Shown: positions 8,439 to 16,347 of the stretch, one piece after another
Layout: every line of letters begins with the position of its first letter
How positions within the stretch are numbered: the stretch's first letter is position 1
Assembly (NCBI RefSeq): GCF_001666835.1
Contig: NZ_LZJF01000007.1
Location: forward strand, 1-53,836
Length of the DNA stretch: 53,836 nucleotides
Source: Mycobacterium sp. E3251
GTDB taxonomy: Bacteria > Actinomycetota > Actinomycetes > Mycobacteriales > Mycobacteriaceae
Direction: 5' to 3'
Notes under the pieces: generated by a model
Databases searched by the model: none
What the model saw: the letters and a program-made list of their open reading frames with translations, nothing else
Told to the model about the DNA's origin: nothing
Position numbers and translations under genes: made by a program

Positions 8439-9455
8439 ATGAACCTGATCGTGTTCAACAGCCCCGCCGGTCTTCCCTGGCAGACGAATCTGTGCGACAT
8501 CATGCTGCTGACCATGTTCCTGGCGGCAGTGGCGTACAGCGTCGTCCAGTTCCGCCGCGGAAGGCGCGTCTACTGCGCATTGCTGGCGGCAGCGGCAATC
8601 TACGGGCTCGTGCTGGAACTGGTCGGGATGGCCACACTCAACATGTACAAGCAGGGCGACTTCATGTTGATGATCAACTGGCCTGCCTTCCCGTTGTGGC
8701 ACGGCACCACGATGATGCCCGCGTACGTTGTGATCTTTTACCCGGTCTTTCTGTTCACCGGTTTCAAGGTCGTCGAGGCGATCGGGACCGAAAAGCGTTG
8801 GCAGGGAGCCGTCACCGGTGGGCTATTCATGATTGCGCTTGACGCCCCCTACATCATTGAGGGCAACCTGCGCCACGTCGTGTGGTGGACCTGGAATCCA
8901 AACTTTGAGTACTTCCAGTTCTGGGTCGGCTGGCCCCTGCTCGATCTCTGTTGGCAGGGCATCTGGGACGCCGTCTTCATTTACATCATGCTTTGGGCCG
9001 CACCCCGAATCGACGGCTTGGCCGGTAGCGGTATCGCACGATGGTCGAATGCGAAGGCAATGGGCGCTTTTCCACCGCTCGCAGCCCTGATGGTCCTGGT
9101 GACCGGGCCCATCCTGATGTCACCGGTCACCGTCGTCACCGCGCTCGGCGGACGTCAGTGGCCTGTGGTCGTGATGCTCGTGGTCGGCTACTGCGCGGTC
9201 ACTGTGACCGCACTGCGCTCTGCCAAAGCTAATCCGTCATTCGAACCGTTCACCCTCGGTCTGGTCGTCCTATACGTGGCAAGCCTTGGGGCGATGGTGA
9301 TCGCCAACGTGGTCTACGAACGCGGTCTTACCCGGTACATCCTGGTTCAGGCCGTGGGCCTGATCGTGGTGAGCGGTCTTGCATCGTTCCCTTGGATTGC
9401 CACCCGCGGAGGCTCCCGTGAACTGGCCGGGCAGGCAGTTCAAGCCGTGGCCTGA
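8439..9455 (+). CDS. Multi-pass membrane protein, unknown function
   Basis: The 338-residue product has about eight to nine hydrophobic segments, for example IMLLTMFLAAVAYSVVQF, YCALLAAAAIYGLVLELVG, YVVIFYPVFLFTGF, PPLAALMVLVTGPILMS and LGLVVLYVASLGAMVIANVV. Aromatic-rich loops lie between them, including the conserved-looking VVWWTWNPNFEYFQFW stretch. ATG 8439 is preceded by GCAGG at suitable spacing; ATG 8424 in the same frame is possible but lacks a ribosome-binding site. It is divergent from the PF10118 hydrolase and shares its control region, so the two may act on the same compound, perhaps as transporter or membrane enzyme plus hydrolase. I do not recognise the family with certainty; carotenoid-biosynthesis-type membrane proteins are one possibility. 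Confidence 0.8.
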   Translation: MNLIVFNSPAGLPWQTNLCDIMLLTMFLAAVAYSVVQFRRGRRVYCALLAAAAIYGLVLELVGMATLNMYKQGDFMLMINWPAFPLWHGTTMMPAYVVIFYPVFLFTGFKVVEAIGTEKRWQGAVTGGLFMIALDAPYIIEGNLRHVVWWTWNPNFEYFQFWVGWPLLDLCWQGIWDAVFIYIMLWAAPRIDGLAGSGIARWSNAKAMGAFPPLAALMVLVTGPILMSPVTVVTALGGRQWPVVVMLVVGYCAVTVTALRSAKANPSFEPFTLGLVVLYVASLGAMVIANVVYERGLTRYILVQAVGLIVVSGLASFPWIATRGGSRELAGQAVQAVA

Positions 9456-9517
9456 TGCGTCAAAAACCTTGACCTCGCCGTCTAGCGGACGGGTCTCAAG
9501 TCGACCATGCTTGACAG

Positions 9518-9901
9518 ATGGCGAATGTCGAGCGGGCGGAACCGTTGGTCCGGCGGTCTACGAGGATCGTGGCGGGTTGTGCGTTGGTGCTGTCGGCTTT
9601 AGGGCTGGCGGGTGGCGTGGCCCAGGCCGTCCCGGCCCCGACCTCGCATTGGTGCCCGGGCAATCCGTGGGACCCGAGCTGGGGCAAGGTCTACGACTGG
9701 GACTGGAACCACTGCCACGACTGGCAAGGTCCGGCGGGCCAGAGTTTCCCGGCCGGTGCGGGCCCCTGGGGTCCACCGCCGGTGTGGGCGCCCCCGGCGC
9801 CACCCCAACCGGCATCGGCACCGGGGGCTCAGCTGATGTGGAATCCGACTGGCCCGGGCAATTGGGGGTTCTGGAACAACGGAATCTGGACGCCCGCCTG
9901 A
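9518..9901 (+). CDS. Secreted Trp/Pro-rich small protein
   Basis: The 127-residue product begins with a Sec-type signal peptide: basic n-region (VRRSTR), hydrophobic core IVAGCALVLSALGLAGGVA and cleavage near AQAVPA. The mature part is short and rich in Trp, Pro, Gly and Asn (HWCPGNPWDPSWG, YDWDWNHCHDW, GPWGPPPVWAPPAPPQP, GNWGFWNNGIWTP). It has two Cys residues that could form a disulphide, and one His/Trp/Asp cluster. Such proline-rich exported proteins are common in mycobacteria and have unknown roles in the cell envelope. An overlapping longer frame on the same strand reads through this region but belongs to the next gene only from 10009 onward. Confidence 0.75.
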   Translation: MANVERAEPLVRRSTRIVAGCALVLSALGLAGGVAQAVPAPTSHWCPGNPWDPSWGKVYDWDWNHCHDWQGPAGQSFPAGAGPWGPPPVWAPPAPPQPASAPGAQLMWNPTGPGNWGFWNNGIWTPA

Positions 9902-10008
9902 GGGAACGCGCTGTAGTTCGCCCTTTGAGGCGGGCATCTTGTCGGTATGGCTCCTTAGCATGCCCTCGTCGCACTAACGTGCACCGCCACGGCCGCCAGG
10001 AGGGCTCC

Positions 10009-10407
10009 ATGAAGTTCGTTTCCACCCGCATCATCACCGCCGACGTCAAGCGTCTCGTCGATTTCTACGAGACGGTCACCGAGAGCCCCGCCGTGTGGGG
10101 CAACGAGCTTTTCGCCGAAATCCCGACGCCGGTTGGCACGCTGGCGATCGGCAGCGACAAGACCGTGCCGCTGTTTGCGGCTGGATCGGCCGAGCCGGCC
10201 GCCAACCGCAGCGCGATCGTGGAGTTCATGGTCGACGACGTCGACGCGGAATATGAGCGGCTCCATGAGCGCGCCGGGGAGGTGGTGACAACGCCAACCA
10301 CGATGCCGTGGGGTAACCGCGCGCTGCTTCTGCGCGATCCCGACGGGAATCTTGTCAACCTGTTCACCCCGGTGACGGACGAGGCCCGTGCCAAGTTCGG
10401 AATATGA
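10009..10407 (+). CDS. VOC/glyoxalase family protein
   Basis: The 132-residue product is a single VOC domain with two beta-alpha-beta-beta-beta halves: FVSTRIITADVKRLVDFYE with GNELFAEIPTPVGTLAIG, and IVEFMVDDVDAEYERLHE ending in RALLLRDPDGNLVNLFTPV. The DPDGN.V.LF ending is typical of glyoxalase-like dioxygenase and resistance proteins. The ATG at 10009 has a strong ribosome-binding site (AGGAGGG at 9998-10004), which decides this start over an upstream in-frame extension that overlaps the secreted protein gene. The substrate is unknown. Confidence 0.87.
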   Translation: MKFVSTRIITADVKRLVDFYETVTESPAVWGNELFAEIPTPVGTLAIGSDKTVPLFAAGSAEPAANRSAIVEFMVDDVDAEYERLHERAGEVVTTPTTMPWGNRALLLRDPDGNLVNLFTPVTDEARAKFGI

Positions 10408-10492
10408 CTGGTGTGCAACGAACTTCGGCTGACTGCGTCTCGGTGGAGCTGTAAAGGCGCGGTGTAACTCAACGGTTAAGTAGGCTGAGCTG

Positions 10493-11149
10493 GTGTCAGT
10501 TGGCGGCCGCTTACCACGCGCGCGTTCTGTTCAGCTCCTCTGTGGCGCCCTCGCCGGGCCGCTCTTCGTGACTGCTTTCACCGCGATCGGAGCCGCGCGT
10601 CGGGGCTACGACTGGCGGCGCTACCCGGTCAGTTCGCTTGCGGTCGGTCGTCAAGGCTGGGATCAGCGCATCAATTTCATCCTTGCCGGAGTTCTATATT
10701 CATGTGCGGCTGCGGGTCTCGCACGTTGCGATCGGCGGCGCATTGGGCCGCGTGCCGTTCCGGCGGTCGTCGCAGGGGCGGGCGTTGGGTTGATCGGCTC
10801 GGGAGTCTTCGTCACCGATTATGTTGGTGATCGTCTCGGCGAGCTCCCCGCCCCGGCCCGGCGCACTCGTGCGGGGCGGATGCACGACCTCTGCGGGATC
10901 CCGGTCTTTGCGGGCATCCCGGTTGCCGGCGTGGCCAGCGCGGCCACCGCCGTGCGTACCGGGGACTACCGTTGGGCCTGCTACTCGGCAGGATCGAGCA
11001 CGGTGATGGCGGGGACCCTGCTCCTGTTGGGTGCCGCTATCAAGGGTCGATCCGGCCTCAGCGGTAAAAGCGGTATCTTCCAACGTATCTCGATCATTGT
11101 CGGGCTCGGATGGCTGAGCTCCGTGTCGCTCCGCGGCCTTGGTGAATGA
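10493..11149 (+). CDS. DUF998-type membrane protein
   Basis: The 218-residue product has about six hydrophobic spans (LLCGALAGPLFVTAFTAIGA, NFILAGVLYSCAAAGLA, AVPAVVAGAGVGLIGSGVFV, IPVFAGIPVAGVASAATAV, YSAGSSTVMAGTLLLLGAAI, ISIIVGLGWLSSVS). The motif GYDWRRYPVSSLAVGRQGW before the second span is characteristic of DUF998 proteins as I recall them. The start is a GTG at 10493 with a TAGGCT box six bases upstream (10481-10486), suggesting a leaderless transcript. No function is known for the family. Confidence 0.82.
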   Translation: MSVGGRLPRARSVQLLCGALAGPLFVTAFTAIGAARRGYDWRRYPVSSLAVGRQGWDQRINFILAGVLYSCAAAGLARCDRRRIGPRAVPAVVAGAGVGLIGSGVFVTDYVGDRLGELPAPARRTRAGRMHDLCGIPVFAGIPVAGVASAATAVRTGDYRWACYSAGSSTVMAGTLLLLGAAIKGRSGLSGKSGIFQRISIIVGLGWLSSVSLRGLGE

Positions 11150-11324
11150 CGAACCTCCGCCGGGCGTCCACCGATTTGGCGGCGGGCCGATGGATTGGCT
11201 CGTTGCCGGCTGCGAAATCTCGGCTACTTGGTACGAATTAGTCGGAGACATGCACGGCGGGGTCGGCGCCCACGGGTATCCAGGCACTCATGCGTGGTGG
11301 GCGGCGCGGCGTTAAGATCTCGTC

Positions 11325-11684
11325 GTGGTCGGTGAGGACTGCCCTGAGACTCCTGAGGAGTTGGAACGCCGGGCCGAGGCGCTCGACGAGCGCGAGCGGG
11401 AACTCGCGGACCGCGAGGCCGAGGTCGGACGGCGCGAGTGGATGGCCGGCAGACGAGATCGGCTCGCCGACCGGCGGGACCAAATCGCTGACGAGCGCGA
11501 AGAATTAGCGGACGAACGGGAGCGCCGCGCGGACGAACGCGAGGGCACGTCCGAACAGCGTGAGCGCGACCGGATCCGGCGCGTGGGCGAACAATCGAAG
11601 CGCACCGAAGCGACGGCTCGACGCGAGCAGGCGGACATCGACCGCGAGATAGCGGACACCGAGCGCGGGTCCGAAAGCCGCTGA
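11325..11684 (+). CDS. Highly charged coiled-coil protein
   Basis: The 119-residue product is almost entirely Glu, Arg, Asp and Ala in a continuous predicted coiled coil (ALDERERELADREAEVGRRE, RRDQIADEREELADERER). Its unit recurs about every seven residues (LADR, IADE, LADE, RADE), fitting a heptad. One Cys (residue 6) lies at the N-terminus. No other domain or membrane segment is visible. The GTG start has a near-consensus -10 box TAAGAT (11313-11318) six bases upstream, so the mRNA is probably leaderless. Possible roles are a structural, DNA-associated or stress protein; I do not recognise the family. The opposite strand is open over this region but encodes low-complexity shadow sequence. 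Confidence 0.72.
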   Translation: MVGEDCPETPEELERRAEALDERERELADREAEVGRREWMAGRRDRLADRRDQIADEREELADERERRADEREGTSEQRERDRIRRVGEQSKRTEATARREQADIDREIADTERGSESR

Positions 11685-11829
11685 TCGTCCGCGCAGACGT
11701 TTGCTGGTAGGCGCATCTGCCGGGGCGTCCGATTTGCTGAAAGTGCGGCGAAGGCCATTGTCCGGTTTGCGAATGACGTGCGCCACAAATTTTGGCGGAT
11801 AATAACTGGCATTGCTAGCGTCCCCGGCC

Positions 11830-12384
11830 ATGGTAGTACTTGCAACATTGATGTCATTGATCAATCAGGTATCCGGAACGCCTTATATTGCGGGTGGGGA
11901 TTCTCCGTCCGGGACGGATTGCTCGGGACTCGTTTCCTGGGTTGCCAACGCGGCATCCGACAGGCCCGTCTTCGGAAACCGGTTCAACACCGGCAATGAA
12001 GAAGCGGCTTTGTTGGCGCGCGGCTTTCAATACGGAACCGCCCCTAACGCCCTCGTGATCGGGTGGAACGGCGGCCACACGGCCGCGACCCTGCCGGACG
12101 GGACCCCGGTGTCCAGCGGTGAGCACGGTGGAGTGCACATCGGTGGCGCCGGCGCCTACCAGGCCGGGTTCACGCATCACATGTTCCTGCCGATGCCGCC
12201 GGATGGCGAAGGCGCCCTTCCGCCGCCGCCGGACGCGCCGCCACCGCCGCCGGACGCGCCGCCGCCACCGCCGGAGGCGCCGCCCGTCCTGGTCGACGCC
12301 ATGGCTCCCGCACCGCCCGCACCACCGGCCCCGCCGGCGCCCGAAATGCCGCCGCCCGGCGAACCGGGAATTGCGAATCCTTAA
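11830..12384 (+). CDS. P60/NlpC-like peptidase domain with proline-repeat tail
   Basis: The 184-residue product has a short NlpC/P60-like papain-fold domain (residues about 5-125). It opens with SLINQVSGTPYIAGGDSPSG and carries the catalytic Cys in TDCSGLVSWVAN and a candidate catalytic His in GGVHIGGAG. It is followed by a tail of about 55 residues made mostly of Pro and Ala, with three exact-length PPPPDAP-type repeats. P60 enzymes cleave peptidoglycan stem peptides. There is no Sec signal peptide, so export would need another route, or the protein acts on intracellular material. A GATAAT box at 11798-11803 would start transcription near 11811; TTG 11812 is an alternative start. It resembles lysin-type genes found in mycobacteria and mycobacteriophages. 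Confidence 0.75.
   Translation: MVVLATLMSLINQVSGTPYIAGGDSPSGTDCSGLVSWVANAASDRPVFGNRFNTGNEEAALLARGFQYGTAPNALVIGWNGGHTAATLPDGTPVSSGEHGGVHIGGAGAYQAGFTHHMFLPMPPDGEGALPPPPDAPPPPPDAPPPPPEAPPVLVDAMAPAPPAPPAPPAPEMPPPGEPGIANP
12220..12282 (+). repeat. Three 21-base tandem repeats encoding PPPPDAP
   Basis: Units at 12220-12240, 12241-12261 and 12262-12282 encode PPPPDAP, PPPPDAP and PPPPEAP. They form the start of the proline-rich tail of the P60-like protein, and copy number could vary between strains by slippage. Confidence 0.85.
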
Positions 12385-12556
12385 CGAAAGCAATTCGCGA
12401 AAGTCTCAATCTTTCGTGCCACTATTTGACGCATATAGGACACGCAAGCAGAACAGGAGCCACTGCACAGTGAAATAGCTCGGCTTGCGCACGGTCTGTG
12501 AGGCAGGCCACTTGCGCAGCTGCTAAGCGGTCCGCGATTCGCACGGAATCAATGCG
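12385..12556. other. Intergenic stretch without a supported gene
   Basis: With the terminator after it, this makes about 310 bases with no convincing gene between the P60-like gene and the monooxygenase gene. A small hairpin CGAAAG-7-CTTTCG lies at 12398-12416 and may terminate the P60-like transcript. The stretch has lower GC than its surroundings near 12420-12440. A non-coding RNA ending at the strong hairpin that follows is possible but not shown. Confidence 0.5.
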
Positions 12557-12601
12557 AAAGTGCGCCCCGGGTGTTCAATTGCAACGCCCGGGGCGCACTT
12601 T
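12557..12601. terminator. Strong GC-rich hairpin, probable terminator
   Basis: AAAGTGCGCCCCGGG (12557-12571) pairs perfectly with CCCGGGGCGCACTTT (12587-12601) around a 15-base loop that itself contains GTT/AAC and CAATTG. The stem is flanked by A and T runs, so it reads as an intrinsic terminator on either strand. It sits about 95 bases before the monooxygenase start. Confidence 0.75.
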
Positions 12602-12696
12602 GCTGGAGCCCGATCACGGCCGGCGGCGCCGACGGGCGGATATGCTGGCGCTGCCCGCCGCGACCGGGCGAGGCGCAGTATCCAGGAGCGAGCTAG

Positions 12697-13032
12697 GTGG
12701 GCACCGCAATGATCTTCATCGTCGTGAAGTTCGAGACCAAGCCCGAGTGGGCGGACCGCTGGCCAGAACTCGTCGCATCCTTCACCTCCGCCACTCGTGC
12801 CGAGGAAGGCAATCTCTGGTTCGAGTGGTCGCGAAGCCTGGACAACCCGGCGGAGTACGTTTTGGTGGAGGCGTTCCGTGACGGTGAGGCGGGCGGCATC
12901 CACGTCAACAGCGACCACTTCAAGCGGGCGATGCAAGAACTCCCGCAGGCACTGACGTCTACCCCGAAAATCATCAACCAGACCATCGACGCTTCCGGAT
13001 GGTCCGAACTGGGTGAGATGTCGGTCGACTAG
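12697..13032 (+). CDS. Antibiotic biosynthesis monooxygenase (ABM) family protein
   Basis: The 111-residue product is a single dimeric ferredoxin-like ABM domain: IFIVVKFETKPEWADRWPEL, then RAEEGNLWFEWSRSLDNPAE, YVLVEAFRD and HVNSDHFKRAMQELP. Members are cofactor-free monooxygenases or stress proteins of the YgiN type. It corresponds in position and sequence to Rv1117 as I recall it. The GTG at 12697 has AGGAG at 12684-12688 with eight bases of spacing, which favours it over ATG 12709. Its end overlaps the end of the convergent papain-fold gene by four bases. Confidence 0.88.
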   Translation: MGTAMIFIVVKFETKPEWADRWPELVASFTSATRAEEGNLWFEWSRSLDNPAEYVLVEAFRDGEAGGIHVNSDHFKRAMQELPQALTSTPKIINQTIDASGWSELGEMSVD

Positions 13033-13718
13033 CCGGCTCCCGTTACCGTTACGGCGATTTCGTCGCCCAGCTGAAAGCCCGGAGCCAGCGGAAGCGTGTC
13101 ACCGCTCCAGAACTTGCCGGGGTCAAACCAATTGGCGTCCTTGTCCGTGTTCAGCAATCCCATTTCCTCGTAGGTGATCGCCACCGTCTCCGCGCAATAG
13201 GCAGTGGAAAGGCTCATCTTGCGCTCTTCCCGGCGGCGCCGGGTCTGTTCGCGAACCTTGCTGTCCACCAAGGGGATTCCGCGCACCCAGTCATTGATGG
13301 TCGGGAGCCGGCCGCGGAACCAGCGACCGGTCAGCCGGGCAGTGGTGGGAAACGCGGTGCCGTCCATCCGGGCGATCACCCGCAGGAGCTTGTTTTCCTG
13401 TTCGCGGGTGGGGTGGGGTGTCAGCTGACGTAGCCAGCACCGCTGGTCGTAACGCTGCGTCCACTGCAAGACCGCCTGGTGCAGGTCGTTGAGCTGCACG
13501 CCGCGGTGGTTGGTTCCCGTCCACATGTCCTCGAGCTTGTCGCCCAGTTCGGCATGCCAAATCAACGGTGGCAGGTCGTCGATGGCCACCGTCATGCCGA
13601 CGTGATTCACCGGTGCGTTCGTCAACGTCTGAATCGCGCGGTCGGGCCGGGAGCGGCCGCGAAACAACCAGAGGTCGCCCGTGCGAGTCTCGTTCAGCGC
13701 TTGATCGAGGGTGAGCAT
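13029..13718 (-). CDS. Permuted papain-fold (YiiX/NlpC-like) protein
   Basis: The 229-residue product occupies the place of Rv1118c. It shows the circularly permuted papain-like arrangement: the candidate catalytic His comes first in VNHVGMTVAIDD (after TGDLWLFRG), and the candidate Cys comes late in STAYCAETVAITYEEMGLL. YiiX/LRAT-like proteins of this class act as amidases, peptidases or acyltransferases. There is no signal peptide, so a cytoplasmic location is likely. The start ATG at 13718 lies divergent to the small membrane protein gene. The fold assignment rests on the two motifs and their order; the substrate is unknown. Confidence 0.75.
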   Translation of the reverse strand: MLTLDQALNETRTGDLWLFRGRSRPDRAIQTLTNAPVNHVGMTVAIDDLPPLIWHAELGDKLEDMWTGTNHRGVQLNDLHQAVLQWTQRYDQRCWLRQLTPHPTREQENKLLRVIARMDGTAFPTTARLTGRWFRGRLPTINDWVRGIPLVDSKVREQTRRRREERKMSLSTAYCAETVAITYEEMGLLNTDKDANWFDPGKFWSGDTLPLAPGFQLGDEIAVTVTGAG

Positions 13719-13818
13719 TATGAGGAGAGTACTTCGCGTCCGTCGTGAACACGTCCGCCCTCAGGCTTCGGAGTTGCAAGAGCGCACAAGTTGAACAAAG
13801 CGCGAATACCCTGGGTTC

Positions 13819-14028
13819 ATGCGCAATGTGTGGAAATGGCTTGGGCTGGCCGGCGTCGCCGGTGTCGTCGCCGGGGGCGCGCTGGTGGCTCGCGACCAAC
13901 GCAAACGACGCGCCTACACGGCCGACGAGGTCCGGTCCCGCCTGCACCAGCGGCTGGCCGAATACGACGGCGAGGGCTTTCAGTCCGAATCGGGATCGGC
14001 CGGGACGTCGACGGCGAACAACCGATAG
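13819..14028 (+). CDS. Small single-span membrane protein
   Basis: The 69-residue product has one N-terminal transmembrane span ([18 protein letters not shown]) followed by a basic stop-transfer stretch (RDQRKRR) and a short charged helix ([17 protein letters not shown]). It is probably a type of small inner-membrane protein facing the cytoplasm. A TACCCT box at 13807-13812 lies six bases before the ATG, which suggests a leaderless transcript. Its last 49 bases overlap the end of the convergent adenylyl cyclase gene. It is short, but the membrane topology, promoter and placement support it as a real gene. Confidence 0.7.
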   Translation: MRNVWKWLGLAGVAGVVAGGALVARDQRKRRAYTADEVRSRLHQRLAEYDGEGFQSESGSAGTSTANNR

Positions 14029-14804
14029 TTGCCCGAAAATCCCTTGAGTTCGACGTCGCGGCCCGCGTCGAAGCGGATGTCGTCATTGTCGGAAAGGGCA
14101 TCTCGCACCGGCTGACTCACCAAGATCTCACCACCGGCCGCCTGCGCCGCCACCCTCGCCGCCATTGCGACGTTCCGGCCGAACAGATCGTCGCCGCGAC
14201 GCACCGAGCGGCCCATGTGGATGCCGATCCGGACGCGAATCTCCTCGTGCCGCTTGCGCTTTGCATCCTTGCGTAGCGCACGCTGTAGGTCGATGCCGCA
14301 CCGCACCGCCTGGTCGGCGCGGGCGAATGCCACCATGAACCCGTCGCCCTGGCTCTTCACCACGTGACCAGACCGTCGCTGCACCAGCTCCGACACCAGC
14401 TTGTCGTGCGCCCCAATCAGCTTGACCCAGGCGCGATCACCGATCCGTTCGTTGAGCGCGGTGGATTCCTCGATGTCGGAGAACAGGATCACCACCCGGC
14501 CATCCGGTGTGACCCGCGCCAGGTCGGGGCGCTCCACCTCCGCCCAGTCGGCGAGGTCTTCGATCGAACTGCGCACGGCGGCGCCGAAGCCTTCTTTGCG
14601 TACTACGTTCGCGGTGTTCCACACCGTTTTGAGAGCCTCGCGGCCGCCCGACAGCAACCAATTGCGGGCGTCGGTGCGGTGCCGCAACTCGTCGATCTCC
14701 TGGCGGCTGCGGACCAGTAGCCGCGACACCACGGCGAGCGCGATAGCCTCGATCGCGGCAGCGCCGGCCAGCACGTAGACCGTGATATGCAGCGCGTCGC
14801 CCAC
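13980..14804 (-). CDS. Class III adenylyl/guanylyl cyclase, membrane-anchored
   Basis: The 274-residue product makes cAMP (or cGMP) from ATP (or GTP). It has one N-terminal transmembrane span ([20 protein letters not shown]), a coiled linker and a class III catalytic domain from about residue 100. Metal-binding aspartates are in [10 protein letters not shown] and [10 protein letters not shown]; Lys in HVVKSQGDG is at the purine-specifying position; the transition-state Asn/Arg pair is in [14 protein letters not shown]. The [16 protein letters not shown] stretch is also typical. All catalytic residues appear intact. From memory, the same place in M. tuberculosis holds two short genes, Rv1119c and Rv1120c, which look like a broken version. 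Confidence 0.9.
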   Translation of the reverse strand: MGDALHITVYVLAGAAAIEAIALAVVSRLLVRSRQEIDELRHRTDARNWLLSGGREALKTVWNTANVVRKEGFGAAVRSSIEDLADWAEVERPDLARVTPDGRVVILFSDIEESTALNERIGDRAWVKLIGAHDKLVSELVQRRSGHVVKSQGDGFMVAFARADQAVRCGIDLQRALRKDAKRKRHEEIRVRIGIHMGRSVRRGDDLFGRNVAMAARVAAQAAGGEILVSQPVRDALSDNDDIRFDAGRDVELKGFSGNYRLFAVDVPADPDSD

Positions 14805-14928
14805 GCAAGCATCCTGCCAAAGGCCGCGGTGGCTTGAGGTTGTCGGGTCTGTGTGCGGTGTCTAGTGTTAGGTCCGACCGCCGCGGGTAGTGAGTCTGGA
14901 AGAGCCGATGACTTTCGGAGGTGCGGGC

Positions 14929-16332
14929 TTGGCTGACGGCGGTGACAACTCTTCGAACAAGCTGGTGATATTCGGCATCACCGGAGACCTGGCGCGCAAG
15001 ATGACGTACCGGGCCTTGTACCGGCTCGAGGCGCGCGGCATGTTGGACATCCCGATCGTCGGCGTGGCCAGTGACGACATCCCCCTCGAGAAGCTGGTCG
15101 GGCGTGCCCGCGACGCCATCAAGGCGTCGGGTGAGAAGTTCGACGACGCGGTGTTCGACCGGCTCGCGGGCCGGCTGTCCTATCTGCACGGTGACGTCAC
15201 CGACGACAAGCTCTACGGCCAGCTCGCCGAGAAGATCGGCAAGGACTGCCGGCCGCTGTACTACCTGGAAATGCCGCCGTCCCTGTTCGCGCCGATCGTG
15301 GAAAACCTCGCCAAGGCCGACCTGTTGGAGTGCGCACGCGTCGCGGTGGAAAAGCCGTTCGGCCACGACCTGGCCTCTGCGCGTGACCTGAACGCCCGGC
15401 TGCGCGCGGTGCTCGACGAGGACCAGATCCTGCGGGTGGATCACTTCCTGGGCAAGCAACCCGTCGAAGAGCTGCAGTACCTGCGCTTCGCCAACAACGC
15501 GCTGGCCAAGCTGTGGGACCGGGACAGCATTTCCGAAATTCACATCACCATGGCCGAGGATTTCGGCATCGAGGACCGCGGCAAGTTCTACGACGCGGTG
15601 GGTGCCCTGCGTGACGTCGTGCAGAACCATCTGCTTCAGGTGCTCGCGCTGGTCGCTATGGAGCCCCCGGTCGGTCCCAGCGCCGATGACCTGAACGACA
15701 AGAAGGCCGAGGTGTTCCGCGCGATGCCGGCGCTGGATCCCGAGCGTTGCGTGCGTGGCCAGTACCGCGGCTACACCGACGTGGACGGGGTAACCAAGGA
15801 TTCCCAAACCGAGACCTATATCGCGCTGCGGACCGAGATCGACAACTGGCGCTGGGCGGGCGTGCCGATCTTCTTGCGCGCGGGAAAAGCGTTGCCGGAG
15901 AAGGTCACCGAGGTGCGGATGTTCCTCCACCACGTTCCCGGATTCTCGTTCCTGCCCAACCGTCGGCCGCCCGCGCCCAACCAGATCGTGCTGCGCATCG
16001 ATCCCGATCCGGGGATGCGGCTGCAGTTGTCCGCCCAAGTGGGCGACGAATGGCACGACGTACACCTGGACTCGTCGTTCGCGGAGGACCTCGGGGAAGC
16101 CGTGCGCCCCTACGAACGGCTCCTGTACGCCGCGCTCACCGGGGACCGCCAGCTGTTCGCCCGGGAGGACGCCATCGAGGAGACATGGCGGATCGTGCAA
16201 CCCGTGCTGGACAAACCAGGCCGGATCCATCACTACGATCAGGGCTCCTGGGGACCCGAGGCCGCGCAGTCGCTGCTGCACGGCCACCGCAGCTGGCAAG
16301 AGCCGTGGCTGCCCAAGCAGACGTCACAGTAA
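14929..16332 (+). CDS. zwf: Glucose-6-phosphate dehydrogenase
   Basis: The product oxidises glucose-6-phosphate to 6-phosphogluconolactone, the first step of the oxidative pentose phosphate pathway. The dinucleotide motif VIFGITGDLARK, the substrate and catalytic motif RVDHFLGKQPVEEL and the conserved VEKPFGHDLASA are all present. The TTG at 14929 is preferred over GTG 14890 and ATG 14908. It has GGAGG at 14917-14921 with seven-base spacing, and the resulting start LADGGDNSSNKLVIFG aligns residue for residue with the M. tuberculosis Zwf1 N-terminus as I recall it. It gives 467 residues, the usual length. It is followed 15 bases later by gnd in an operon. Confidence 0.96.
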   Translation: MADGGDNSSNKLVIFGITGDLARKMTYRALYRLEARGMLDIPIVGVASDDIPLEKLVGRARDAIKASGEKFDDAVFDRLAGRLSYLHGDVTDDKLYGQLAEKIGKDCRPLYYLEMPPSLFAPIVENLAKADLLECARVAVEKPFGHDLASARDLNARLRAVLDEDQILRVDHFLGKQPVEELQYLRFANNALAKLWDRDSISEIHITMAEDFGIEDRGKFYDAVGALRDVVQNHLLQVLALVAMEPPVGPSADDLNDKKAEVFRAMPALDPERCVRGQYRGYTDVDGVTKDSQTETYIALRTEIDNWRWAGVPIFLRAGKALPEKVTEVRMFLHHVPGFSFLPNRRPPAPNQIVLRIDPDPGMRLQLSAQVGDEWHDVHLDSSFAEDLGEAVRPYERLLYAALTGDRQLFAREDAIEETWRIVQPVLDKPGRIHHYDQGSWGPEAAQSLLHGHRSWQEPWLPKQTSQ

Positions 16333-16347
16333 GGAGAACAGGAAGAG

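Noticed and set aside
9379..10008. A 5' extension of the VOC gene at 10009
   Set aside because: It overlaps the membrane and secreted protein genes, reads as low-complexity sequence, and a strong ribosome-binding site supports ATG 10009.
11312..11857. A 181-codon minus-strand frame over the coiled-coil gene
   Set aside because: The product is a Ser/Arg low-complexity shadow. The plus-strand frame has heptad order and a promoter at the right distance.
13819..14028. Treating the 69-codon frame as an artefact because it overlaps the cyclase gene
   Set aside because: The transmembrane span, basic stop-transfer, leaderless promoter and overlap limited to the last 49 bases favour a real small gene.
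14437..16299. A 620-codon open frame on the minus strand
   Set aside because: It is antisense to zwf, which has full family motifs; the frame stays open only because of high third-position GC. Its translation is low-complexity and matches nothing.
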